Source: Legionella gratiana (GTDB lineage Bacteria; Pseudomonadota; Gammaproteobacteria; Legionellales; Legionellaceae). Taken from it: DNA of 64,000 nucleotides. Location of the stretch: assembly GCF_001467695.1 (NCBI RefSeq), contig NZ_LNYE01000022.1:621813-685812 (forward strand), written 5' to 3'. The position numbers and the translations under genes are program-made. This document shows positions 54,888-64,000 of the stretch, one piece after another. The notes below the pieces were generated by a model. That model made no database searches, was not told the origin of the DNA, and saw nothing but the letters and a program-made list of their open reading frames with translations. How positions within the stretch are numbered: position 1 is the stretch's first letter; each line of letters opens with the position of its first letter.

Positions 54888-55295
54888 CTAACCTTGTGTT
54901 TTAAAATATAAGAAACGTAATTGCTGCGCAGTAAGTTGATCATGAAATAAAATGATTAATTTTTTTCGTCGCATGTTTGTCAATTGAACCAATGAAAAAA
55001 GGAAGTTATTGATAAGAATGTTAGCTTGGAGGTAATTTTCCTTTTTACCATCATGAAATTCTAAAACCCATTGATTATCAAGGAATTGAATCTTTTTAAT
55101 TTCCACGCATGGCTTACGATTGATCCAATCAAATCTCAATAAAACAGCAATGTATCCAATCAAGATAAATTTAAGAAATAGATGTATTGATGAATATAAA
55201 ATTAATAAAACGGTGAATAAATAAACTATTAAAACTAATCGTAAATAAGTCTTTGATTTTTTTGGCTCAATTGCCAGATCGAATAATAGCGACAA
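54888..55295 (-). CDS. ygfX: YgfX/CptA-like small membrane protein
   Basis: A 135-residue protein with two hydrophobic helices at about 19-48 (LRLVLIVYLFTVLLILYSS..FILIGYIAVLL) followed by a polar domain (QFLDNQWVLEFHDGKKENYLQANI). This layout and its pairing with sdhE match YgfX (CptA), a membrane partner of SdhE proposed to act on cytoskeletal proteins or as a toxin. The start is TTG at 55295, overlapping sdhE by 29 bases. Little sequence identity to E. coli is visible, so context carries the call. Confidence 0.7.
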   Translation of the reverse strand: MSLLFDLAIEPKKSKTYLRLVLIVYLFTVLLILYSSIHLFLKFILIGYIAVLLRFDWINRKPCVEIKKIQFLDNQWVLEFHDGKKENYLQANILINNFLFSLVQLTNMRRKKLIILFHDQLTAQQLRFLYFKTQG

Positions 55296-55512
55296 TTTTT
55301 TTTAACTCTTTATCTTGTGGTTCATCATGCCCCATTAACCATGCAAATAACTCAGGATCAGTGCAACTTAATAAGTTGTTAAAAGCCTCAAGCTCATTGT
55401 TTGATAGGAGATCGAGATGTTTTTCAAGAAATCGTTGTAAAATAAGATCCAATTCTAACATGCCGCGGCGGCAATGCCATGCAAGCCTTGCTTTTTCTTT
55501 ATTATCCAACAT
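55267..55512 (-). CDS. sdhE: Succinate dehydrogenase flavinylation factor SdhE (CptB)
   Basis: An 81-residue protein with the SdhE fold: KEKARLAWHCRRGMLELDLILQRFLEKHL, in which the RGMLELD motif, needed for flavin attachment to SdhA, is intact. It is divergent from ygfZ and followed by ygfX, the arrangement seen in E. coli. sdhE helps covalently add FAD to succinate dehydrogenase. The short length is standard. Confidence 0.93.
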   Translation of the reverse strand: MLDNKEKARLAWHCRRGMLELDLILQRFLEKHLDLLSNNELEAFNNLLSCTDPELFAWLMGHDEPQDKELKKIVAIIRSGN

Positions 55513-55573
55513 TGAAAATCTCTTCGTGATTTAGGTAACTTATAAATGATACACTACCGCATTTATAAACGAA

Positions 55574-56584
55574 ATGTGTTACATGATGACGAGTACTACT
55601 TTTGAATATGCAATTAATGATAGGCTATTAACTACATTTAAACCTATAGATGAAGAGTTAAGACTTCAACCCAGAAAAAACTATTTGTTTGATTTATCCT
55701 ACCTAGCTGTTTTGGACGTTGAAGGTGCTAAAGCATTGGATTTTCTTCAAGGACAATTAACCTGTGATATCCACTCCATTTCTGACATTCAAATGCTCCA
55801 GGGTGCCCAATGCAATCTCAAAGGACGCATTTTATCTTTAATGGATATCGTCACCTGGCAGGGAGTCAAGTTAGTGCTTCCCAAAGACTTAATAGAGCCT
55901 ACTATAAATTCATTAAGTAAAACCGCAATGCTTTCTCGTATCTCTCTTAAAGCAAACGATCAGTTAAGTATTTTTGGGTTTTATTTGCAAAATGATGAGG
56001 ATATCGTTCCTAATACAAAATTTTTCCCCAATACTTTGTATGCTCAGACATACAATAATTACTCTTGCTTTTATCATTTAGGGGATGGGTTTTATATTTT
56101 GTTAGTTCAATCTGATTTTGCTCATGATATAAAACAGTGCTTTGCAGATCAAGAACAAATACTTGGATCATTAACTTGGCATACTTTGAGATTAGCGCGA
56201 CAACAAATTGAGATTTATCCTGCATCTCGAGGTTTATTTCTTCCACATCGGCTTAATTTACATCAAACCTACTACATCAGCTTCAATAAGGGTTGTTACA
56301 AAGGACAAGAAATAATTGCACGTATGCATTATAAAGCAACGTTAAAGCATCAATTAGAAATTTATGAAATTAAAACAGAACAAAAAATATATTCGGGACA
56401 AAAATTTTTTAATGAGTCTCAATCATCAGAACTTGGTGAGTTGGTTGATTTTTCTATACTGAGTCATGGACATTATTTGGTAGCACTAAGTATATTGACA
56501 GGAGCAGAACACTCAGTGCTATTTGAAGGACATGAGCAGTTAATAGAGTTAACAGAATGCTCTACCGCCCTTATTTCAAGCTAA
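55574..56584 (+). CDS. ygfZ: Folate-binding iron-sulfur maintenance protein YgfZ
   Basis: A 336-residue protein of the GcvT-like family. It contains the YgfZ signature KGCYKGQEIIARMHYK near residue 238 (K-G-C-Y-x-G-Q-E), with the essential Cys. YgfZ helps form or repair iron-sulfur clusters in enzymes such as MiaB. Three ATG codons (55574, 55583, 55586) are possible; none has a clear ribosome site. It is divergent from sdhE and converges on glpK. Confidence 0.93.
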   Translation: MCYMMTSTTFEYAINDRLLTTFKPIDEELRLQPRKNYLFDLSYLAVLDVEGAKALDFLQGQLTCDIHSISDIQMLQGAQCNLKGRILSLMDIVTWQGVKLVLPKDLIEPTINSLSKTAMLSRISLKANDQLSIFGFYLQNDEDIVPNTKFFPNTLYAQTYNNYSCFYHLGDGFYILLVQSDFAHDIKQCFADQEQILGSLTWHTLRLARQQIEIYPASRGLFLPHRLNLHQTYYISFNKGCYKGQEIIARMHYKATLKHQLEIYEIKTEQKIYSGQKFFNESQSSELGELVDFSILSHGHYLVALSILTGAEHSVLFEGHEQLIELTECSTALISS

Positions 56585-56653
56585 AAAAACATTTATTTCA
56601 AGTCATTACTGTTTCGATAGTGAAGGAGTAGCGCTTACAATGTAAGCACGGAA

Positions 56654-58129
56654 CTATCCTTTTGCTTTTTGTAAAGCATGCCTCCAGCCTTGATAATCCT
56701 CTTCTACTTGATTTAAGGGTCTTTGCGGATGGAACTCGTGCTCCAAGTCCCATGTTATGTGTAGCTCTTCTAATGAATCAAAAACGCCACATCCTAACGC
56801 AGCCAAAATTGCTGCTCCTCTAGCAGTGGTTTCAATATCCTTAGGTTTTTGAATTTGCAGTTGACATTGATCGGCTAAAAACTGTAAAAACCATCGGTTA
56901 ACGGCCATACCCCCATCAACACGTAATAGGGATAAGTCCATCTGGCTGTCCTCTTTCATACAAAAACATACCTCTCGAGCCTGATAGCACACTCCTTCAA
57001 GTGCTGCGCGAGCGAAATGAGCTTTATTACTATAAAGACTTAAACCCACAATAGATGCTCCTGGCACTGATAACCAATGGGGAGCACCTAAACCCGTAAA
57101 TGCTGAAACTAAATACACACCTTCATTATGTTGCAACGATTGGGCTAACGACTCCGTTTCATCGACACTTGTAATTAATTTCATTGAATCACGTAACCAT
57201 TTTACTGTAGTGCCAGCATGGTAAATGCCTCCCTCTAATCCATAAATCATTTGCCCCCGAATTTTATAAGCAACGGTCGTTAAAAGTTTATGATGTGAAA
57301 ATACTGGTTTATTACCTGTATTAAGTAATAAAAAGGCACCTGTTCCAAAAGTTGCTTTTACCATTCCTATTTTAAAACAACCTTGTCCAACTAGAGCAGC
57401 CTGCTGATCCCCAGCTACACCAGTAATAGGTAACTCAAAGCCAAGCCACTGTTTACTAATAATTCCAAAATGACCGTCACTGGCACAAACTCTAGGCAGC
57501 ACAGAATCAGGAATCACGAAATACTTCAGTAAATCAGGATCCCATTGTTCTGTTTTGATATTAAATAACATGGTACGTGATGCATTAGTGACATCAGTTA
57601 AATGCAAATGTTCCGTAGTAAGTCGCCAAATCAGAAAACTATCTATAGTACCAAAAGCAAGCTCGCCCTTTTTTGCGAGTTCATTTGCTTTAGCGTTATT
57701 TTCTAAAAACCATTTTAATTTACTGGCTGAAAAATAAGGATCCGGGAGCAAACCAGTTTTATCTTGAATCATCGTTTCATCAGCAATTAAACTTTTGCAA
57801 TAGTCTGAAGTTCTACGATCTTGCCAAACAATAGCAGGAGCAAGGCACTCACCTGTTTTTTTATCCCAAATGACAGTAGTTTCTCTTTGATTGGTTATAC
57901 CGCAAGACAAGATTTGCTCTATAGGGACCTGAGACACTACATCTCTCATTGCCATTAACGTTTTTTTCCATATTTCCTCAGGATCATGTTCAACCCAACC
58001 TGCTTTAGGATAATATTGAGTAATAGGATACTGGCTGGTTGCAATTAATTCCCCATGAGCAGTGTATATCATGGCGCGCGTACTGCTTGTTCCCTGATCT
58101 ATAGCAAGTAAATAACCCATTATTTGCAT
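56654..58129 (-). CDS. glpK: Glycerol kinase
   Basis: A FGGY-family kinase of about 491 residues that makes glycerol-3-phosphate. The ATP-binding start LLAIDQGTSSTRAMIY, the GITNQRETTVIWDK loop near 80, AGDQQAALVGQGC near 240 and the C-terminal RVDGGMAVNRWFLQFLADQ are all present. The ATG at 58129 has AAGGA at short spacing; ATG 58120 (MGYLLAIDQ) is an alternative. It is divergent from glpD with a 64-base intergenic region, so both could share a control region. No glpF is seen. Confidence 0.96.
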   Translation of the reverse strand: MQIMGYLLAIDQGTSSTRAMIYTAHGELIATSQYPITQYYPKAGWVEHDPEEIWKKTLMAMRDVVSQVPIEQILSCGITNQRETTVIWDKKTGECLAPAIVWQDRRTSDYCKSLIADETMIQDKTGLLPDPYFSASKLKWFLENNAKANELAKKGELAFGTIDSFLIWRLTTEHLHLTDVTNASRTMLFNIKTEQWDPDLLKYFVIPDSVLPRVCASDGHFGIISKQWLGFELPITGVAGDQQAALVGQGCFKIGMVKATFGTGAFLLLNTGNKPVFSHHKLLTTVAYKIRGQMIYGLEGGIYHAGTTVKWLRDSMKLITSVDETESLAQSLQHNEGVYLVSAFTGLGAPHWLSVPGASIVGLSLYSNKAHFARAALEGVCYQAREVCFCMKEDSQMDLSLLRVDGGMAVNRWFLQFLADQCQLQIQKPKDIETTARGAAILAALGCGVFDSLEELHITWDLEHEFHPQRPLNQVEEDYQGWRHALQKAKG

Positions 58130-59670
58130 TGTTCCTTGTCCCAACTATTATGTGTATATTGGTAGTGTATATCTTTTTTAGGGAGACCAAAATATGGATG
58201 TAGTTTTTGATGTTGCAATTATTGGTGGCGGCATCAATGGCTCTGGTTGTGCTGCAGATGCAGCATTAAGAGGATTGTCTGTCGTACTTCTTGAACAAGA
58301 TGATTTAGCCTCCAAAACCTCTTCAAGCAGTACTAAACTTATTCATGGTGGATTAAGATACCTAGAAAACTATGAGTTTAGCCTCGTAAAAAAAGCAATC
58401 ATTGAACGACAAAGATTATTAGATTTGGCTCCTCATTTAGTACACCCCCAAGCATTAGTTTTACCTTATGAACAGCATATGCGCCCTGCTTGGTTTTTAC
58501 GTTTAGGATTATTTTTTTATGACCATTTAAGTCGTAGAAATAACTTACCAAAATGCAAAACTATTTATAGGAAAAATAAAGAAAGCTATTTTAATCCGTT
58601 GATCACTAAACTTAATAAAGGTTTTTTATTTCATGACGCCATAACTGATGATGCTCGGTTAACGATCATCAATGCAATTCAAGCAAAAAATTATGGAGCA
58701 AGCATACGAACATACTCAGCAGTGATTCATACCGAAATTGTAAATAATTTATGGCAATTAACAATTCAACCTAAAATGGGCTCAACTTATGTACTCTATG
58801 CTCGATCAATTATAAATGCTGCTGGTCCATGGGTTAAGTCTGTAGAGCAACTTACCCAAGCTCCTGATCAGCAAAAAATTAGTTTAGTTAAAGGGAGTCA
58901 CATTATTGTACCCAAAATTTATGAAGGCAATCATGCTTATTTTTTACAGCATCAAGATAAACGAGTTGTCTTTGTTATCCCTTATCATGGATTTAGTATG
59001 ATAGGTACCACTGATATTCCACTCGAGAACACTCCAGATCATGTGACCATAAGTCATGAAGAAATTCATTACTTAATTGATTTAGTCAATTTCTACTTTA
59101 AAGTCAAATTATCTGAAACAGATATCATTTATACTTGGAGTGGCGTTAGAGCCTTATTAGCCGATGAAAATAAAGAAGCAAAAGCCCTGAGTCGTAATTA
59201 TGCCTACAAGGTCACCCTTAAACCAGCACCTATTATTACGATTTATGGCGGTAAAATTACTACTTATCGGCAATTAGCAGAAGAAATCATTAATGAACTT
59301 ATCCCCATGTTCCCTCACATGCGGCAATCGATGACGGCAACGACTCCTTTACCAGGAGCTTCATTTAAGCAAATGAATTTTGAGCAGTATGTCATTTATG
59401 CTAAAGAAAAATACAAATGGATGAAGGCAGATTTACTCAATCGCTACTTATACACTTATGGCAGCTGCATGGAAAAATTTCTTTCATCATGCTCAAACAT
59501 GGAGTCTTTGGGTAAAAAATATTGCACCTACCTCTATCAAGTAGAGGTTGATTATTTAATTTTAGAAGAATGGGCTCAAAGTTGTGATGACATATTAAAA
59601 CGACGAACCAAACTGGAGTTAATCATCGATGCAGAAGGCCGGAAAAATCTTGCGGAATATTTATCAAAAA

Positions 59671-60713
<1,043 letters not shown>

Positions 60714-60886
60714 TTAATGATATCTATACCTGTTTCGTTTCTAAGTAGTATACTATAAATTAAATGTAGTCTGCATGTATCATTTACCATTACATTTTTT
60801 AACCTCATGGATATTCACTTGAGCATGCTCATTAATCGAATATCTCGTATTATAGTTCAATTCGTTCTTCTAAGCCCTTTTTAATC

Positions 60887-61510
60887 TTAGAACCATGAGT
60901 GTGATTCAAAAGATTTCCTACATGAATTAAGTTGCATTGCGTAAAGCTGCGAACGTGCCTGAACCTTACGTGCTACAGGCATCAACCATGATTTTTTCAA
61001 ATAAGTTCTACGCTGATAGCCGCCAATTCCTTCATGATAAGCCAGATAAAGTGAATATGCGTCTGTTCGCGGAATTCTAGCCCTTACATAGGCTTGGTTT
61101 GCATACCAACCAATAAAATCGACACCATCACCAAAATCATCACGTGAAGCAAACAGTCCACCATTACTTCGTTTATAATGCTTCCATGTATCATGCAACG
61201 CTTGTGTATATCCATAAGCTGAAGAAGGTCTTTTCCAAGGAATTATAAACAAGAGCTTCTTTCGGGGTGGTCGTGCCCGAGCATTGAATTTTGACTCCTG
61301 ATGAATAATTGCCATTTGAACTGGAACAGGAACCTTCCAGCGTCGTTCAACGTCCTTAGCATCAGTATACCATTTAGGATATTGTCTAAATATATTACAG
61401 AGATTATTTACATCTGCTGGAGGAGGACTCACACAAGCCGTTAGCAATATCGCAAATAATAAAAAAATAGCTACTCGTAACTTCTTAAAATATTGGAATA
61501 AAAGGCTCAT
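60887..61510 (-). CDS. Lytic-transglycosylase-like lipoprotein
   Basis: A protein of about 207 residues with a lipoprotein signal (LLFAILLTAC, Cys near 26). The mature part has transglycosylase SLT elements: MAIIHQESKFNARARPP with the catalytic Glu, SSAYGYTQALHDTW and LAYHEGIGGYQRR. It should cut the peptidoglycan glycan chain in the periplasm. The ATG at 61510 is chosen; TTG 61519 is possible. It is alone between adk and the exonuclease gene. Confidence 0.85.
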   Translation of the reverse strand: MSLLFQYFKKLRVAIFLLFAILLTACVSPPPADVNNLCNIFRQYPKWYTDAKDVERRWKVPVPVQMAIIHQESKFNARARPPRKKLLFIIPWKRPSSAYGYTQALHDTWKHYKRSNGGLFASRDDFGDGVDFIGWYANQAYVRARIPRTDAYSLYLAYHEGIGGYQRRTYLKKSWLMPVARKVQARSQLYAMQLNSCRKSFESHSWF

Positions 61511-61655
61511 GGCAACCAAATATAAAAAAATTTATTTTAACAAATTTGATAGGCACAATCTACGCTTCAGAATCGCTATTCTCCACATTCTAGGATACTT
61601 GATATGCAACATTAGATAAGGATCTATTTCCTTACTTTACCTCATGTTAAAATGC

Positions 61656-61819
61656 TAATTAACGTGAGTTCCACATAAAAGAAATTTTTATGCCTTTTAT
61701 GTTGCTAAACGAACGTTATTTCGTAAAATGCGCAGCATTTATACGAGATCCACTTTTAAAATTGGAACAGTTCGATATAAAAAATTATATTATTTTTTAT
61801 GTCCAACTCACGTTAATTA
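61656..61819. repeat. 164-bp MITE-like element with 25-bp terminal inverted repeats
   Basis: TAATTAACGTGAGTTCCACATAAAA at 61656-61680 pairs with the reverse complement at 61795-61819, with only two central mismatches. The 114 bases between are non-coding and include an imperfect inner palindrome around GCGCAGC. A solo end occurs at 45913-45937. This fills most of the 334-base gap upstream of the exonuclease gene. Confidence 0.65.
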
Positions 61820-61844
61820 ACTTAAAACAAATGAAGTGTAGCTA

Positions 61845-62615
61845 ATGACCATCTTTGTATTTGATATAGAAACAATTCCTGATGTTGAAACTGGTCGTAA
61901 TTTATATGATTTGCATGGATTGACTGATGAAGATACCGCAGAAGCCATGTTTGCATTACGTCGAGCCAAAGTAGGCAATGATTTTTTACCCCATTATTTA
62001 CAAAAGATTTGTGCTATCTCCTTAGTGATGAGTTATGGCTCACAAATTAAAGTCTGGTCATTAGGTGATGAATTCTCTGACGAAAAAGAGTTAATAGCCC
62101 GCTTTTTTTCTGGAATAGATAAACATACTCCAACTTTAGTCAGTTGGAATGGAAGCGGATTTGATTTACCTGTTTTACATTACCGGGCATTATTACATGG
62201 GATTACGGCACCTACTTATTGGGAAGTCGGTGAAAATCATCAACACTTTCGCTGGAACAATTACTTAAGTCGATTCCATTATCGTCATCTCGATCTCATG
62301 GATGTAATCGCAGGGTATCAAAATAAAGCATTTGCCCCACTGGATGAGATTTCCAGTATGATGGGGTTCTCTGGAAAAATGGGAATGAGCGGCTCTAAAG
62401 TTTGGGAACAGTATTTATCGGGCCAAATAAAAAATATTCGTGATTATTGTGAAACAGACGTACTAAATACTTATTGTGTTTTTTTACGATTTGAATTAAT
62501 GCGCGGAGTGATTAACAATGAAGAATATAAGCATTCAATAGCCTCACTCAAAACCTATCTAGGCTCCGAAAAAGAAAAAAAACATTTACAAGAATTTTTA
62601 GATCGCATGACTTAA
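61845..62615 (+). CDS. Predicted 3'-5' exonuclease, PolB-like DEDD family
   Basis: A 256-residue nuclease of the PF10108-type. The first exonuclease motif is FDIETIPDVE near residue 5 (DxE), the second VSWNGSGFDLPVLHYRAL near 101, and the third is RDYCETDVLNTY near 203 with Tyr and Asp, so the four acidic DEDD residues are present. It should trim DNA or RNA 3' ends; the physiological target is not known for this family. The 5' gap holds the MITE-like element. It converges on the F-box protein gene. Confidence 0.87.
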   Translation: MTIFVFDIETIPDVETGRNLYDLHGLTDEDTAEAMFALRRAKVGNDFLPHYLQKICAISLVMSYGSQIKVWSLGDEFSDEKELIARFFSGIDKHTPTLVSWNGSGFDLPVLHYRALLHGITAPTYWEVGENHQHFRWNNYLSRFHYRHLDLMDVIAGYQNKAFAPLDEISSMMGFSGKMGMSGSKVWEQYLSGQIKNIRDYCETDVLNTYCVFLRFELMRGVINNEEYKHSIASLKTYLGSEKEKKHLQEFLDRMT

Positions 62616-62662
62616 AAGGCAAGAGATTATGGGTAATGGTGAATCTTAGCCAGAACAACCGA

Positions 62663-62683
62663 CCAGGTTTGGGTCAAACCTGG
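62663..62683. terminator. Hairpin between converging exonuclease and F-box genes
   Basis: CCAGGTTT GGGTC AAACCTGG is a perfect 8-base stem with a 5-base loop, located between two converging stops. The following bases (CTGGGCCGTTCC) are not T-rich, so the terminator call is tentative. Confidence 0.4.
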
Positions 62684-62726
62684 CTGGGCCGTTCCGTGAT
62701 AGAGGTATTTACCGTTAAATAAGCTT

Positions 62727-63920
62727 TTAAAAAGACCTTAGTCCAGAAAAAGATGGCACCATCCGATCGGTATCAATCACAGCCAATGCATTCTTATACT
62801 CATCGCTCTGCAAATGCATTAGCGTTTTTTGATAACGTTCTAAGCCTAACTGGGCGTAAGCCTCCGGATCAACAGATTTTGCTTCATTGGCTAATTGAGT
62901 CCATGACCAAAGAGTTATCCACCATTCAACAACAGGCTTATAAGCGGTATACCAGGCAAATACAGTATCGGTAAGCTTTTCTTGACCAAAATATGCAGTT
63001 AAGTAGGTTAATTCCTGTTCTTTATCAAGTTTGGCCTCAATAGAAAAATAAGCAAGATCCCAAAGAAAATCATTATTACTTGAGTACTCCCAATCAATTT
63101 GATAGAACAATTCTTTTTTATCCTTTTCTCGCGTCATCATATAATTTAAAGGTGTAGAATCATTGTGGCATGGGCACATCTCAATCTTATAAGCAGAGAA
63201 TAAATCGCGCAAAGCCATCATCTGCTCTTCAATGAACTTGACTTCACCAGGAAAAGGAAACTTTTTTATCTTTAATGCATTGAGCAATCCCTCGTTGCGC
63301 TCAAAAACAGCTGTATCATTTGTAAAACGCTCCGAAGAATGTAACTGTTTTGCCATAGTAGCAAGAGTTTGTAATATCTCAGCCCGCTCCAATGTTTTTT
63401 TGTCTAAAATTTTAACATTTTCAATGAATTTTGTTAACTGCAATCCCTTAGGATCGAAATATTCTATAGGGACATTAAGCCCTAAAGCAGATGCTTGGCG
63501 CGCATTTTTCGCTTCATGCTCACGAGATACTGAAAATGATGATACTTCTCCAGGTATACGCAATACCCATCGGTTTGCTTTATGGCGTTCAATTAGTAGA
63601 GGATTCATTCCAGAAATCCTTGAAAGCAATTTAGCAACATCAGGGCCAATTTGCACTCTATATGTGGTGTTTGTCATACCACCTGCCATTAATTTTAATC
63701 TTAATACATCAAGACCAAGCGTAGAAAGCATCGGAATTTTTTGAATCGTTGGCAACAATGTCATATATTTACGAGTTAAATCAACTAAATCCTTCCATTT
63801 ATGATTCACTAAAGATGCGTTGAACTGTGAAGATGGATCAAGTAGACTTAGAATATAGATCATTAAATGTTCACTTATTTTGGGTTTTCCACCATTTTTG
63901 CCAAAAAAATGCCATTTCAT
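62727..63920 (-). CDS. licA: F-box/choline-kinase-like fusion, LicA-type Dot/Icm effector candidate
   Basis: A 397-residue protein with two parts. Residues 13-46 fit the eukaryotic F-box (ISEHLMIYILSLLDPSS then SLVNHKWKDLV), which binds Skp1 in SCF ubiquitin ligases. Residues about 70-390 form a choline/aminoglycoside kinase fold: LMAGGMTNTTYRV (about 77-89), CPCHNDSTPLNYM with the catalytic Asp254, and IDWEYSSNNDFLWDLA (275-290) with the metal-binding Asp276. All kinase residues are intact. L. pneumophila has an F-box protein named LicA with this kind of domain. A translocated host-directed role is inferred from family knowledge. The start has no strong ribosome site. Confidence 0.82.
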   Translation of the reverse strand: MKWHFFGKNGGKPKISEHLMIYILSLLDPSSQFNASLVNHKWKDLVDLTRKYMTLLPTIQKIPMLSTLGLDVLRLKLMAGGMTNTTYRVQIGPDVAKLLSRISGMNPLLIERHKANRWVLRIPGEVSSFSVSREHEAKNARQASALGLNVPIEYFDPKGLQLTKFIENVKILDKKTLERAEILQTLATMAKQLHSSERFTNDTAVFERNEGLLNALKIKKFPFPGEVKFIEEQMMALRDLFSAYKIEMCPCHNDSTPLNYMMTREKDKKELFYQIDWEYSSNNDFLWDLAYFSIEAKLDKEQELTYLTAYFGQEKLTDTVFAWYTAYKPVVEWWITLWSWTQLANEAKSVDPEAYAQLGLERYQKTLMHLQSDEYKNALAVIDTDRMVPSFSGLRSF

Positions 63921-64000
63921 AAGTGTCTCTCAAAAAGAACATCGGAAGATTATATAAAATTTAATCACAGGATTACAAGGAAGAGCAATTTGAAGAAAAA

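Overview
The window is AT-rich chromosomal DNA from a gamma-proteobacterium of the order Legionellales, most likely a Legionella species other than L. pneumophila. The evidence is the core gene orders (ndk-rlmN-pilW-rodZ-hisS-yfgM-bamB-der without ispG, ruvB-ybgC-tolQRAB, sdhE-ygfX-rpoE), an F-box/choline-kinase fusion protein of the kind known as LicA in L. pneumophila, and several orphan helical or membrane proteins that look like Dot/Icm substrates. No tRNA, rRNA, CRISPR array or complete insertion sequence was recognised.

Layout. 1-4.7 kb: the end of an EAL-domain protein, an RpiB-like protein, two hypotheticals, the PEP-synthase regulator PpsR and a secreted GH18 chitinase. 4.7-5.1 kb: a decayed HAD-like coding relic. 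5.2-8.8 kb: prpB-prpC-prpD for propionate catabolism. 8.85-13.8 kb: mnmC, a POT-type peptide transporter and hemL, with a short rubredoxin gene reading away. 14.1-14.5 kb: a non-coding repeat element. 14.5-18.1 kb: hemJ, terC, pcnB (no conventional start codon), folK, uspA. 18.2-24.7 kb: a four-gene NHLM-type peptide export operon (cyclic-nucleotide-binding protein, HlyD adaptor, ABC transporter with C39 peptidase, second ABC transporter) facing a 71-residue gene whose product has a double-glycine-type leader. 24.8-32.6 kb: the der-to-ndk housekeeping run. 32.8-33.1 kb: an inverted second copy of the 14 kb repeat. 33.2-44.3 kb: two candidate effectors around miaE, lpxH, minC, fadD, nudL, pabB and pdhABC. 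44.4-47.4 kb: three lineage-restricted genes including a J-domain-like membrane protein. 47.5-53.3 kb: an S1/P1 nuclease joined to tolBARQ, then ybgC and ruvB. 53.4-56.6 kb: trmN6, rpoE, ygfX, sdhE, ygfZ. 56.6-62.6 kb: glpK/glpD, thioredoxin, adk, a transglycosylase-like lipoprotein and an exonuclease. 62.7-63.9 kb: the F-box/choline-kinase protein.

How it fits together. Most genes are housekeeping: the propionate, glycerol, fatty-acid and pyruvate modules suit an intracellular bacterium living on amino acids, lipids and glycerol, and the Tol, BamB, LpxH, RpoE and transglycosylase genes serve the envelope. The accessory layer is the peptide-export locus, the candidate effectors, and dispersed palindromic or MITE-like repeats in the gaps. 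The best candidate for an undescribed system is the export operon at 18.6-24.7 kb with the small leader-bearing peptide at 18.26 kb.
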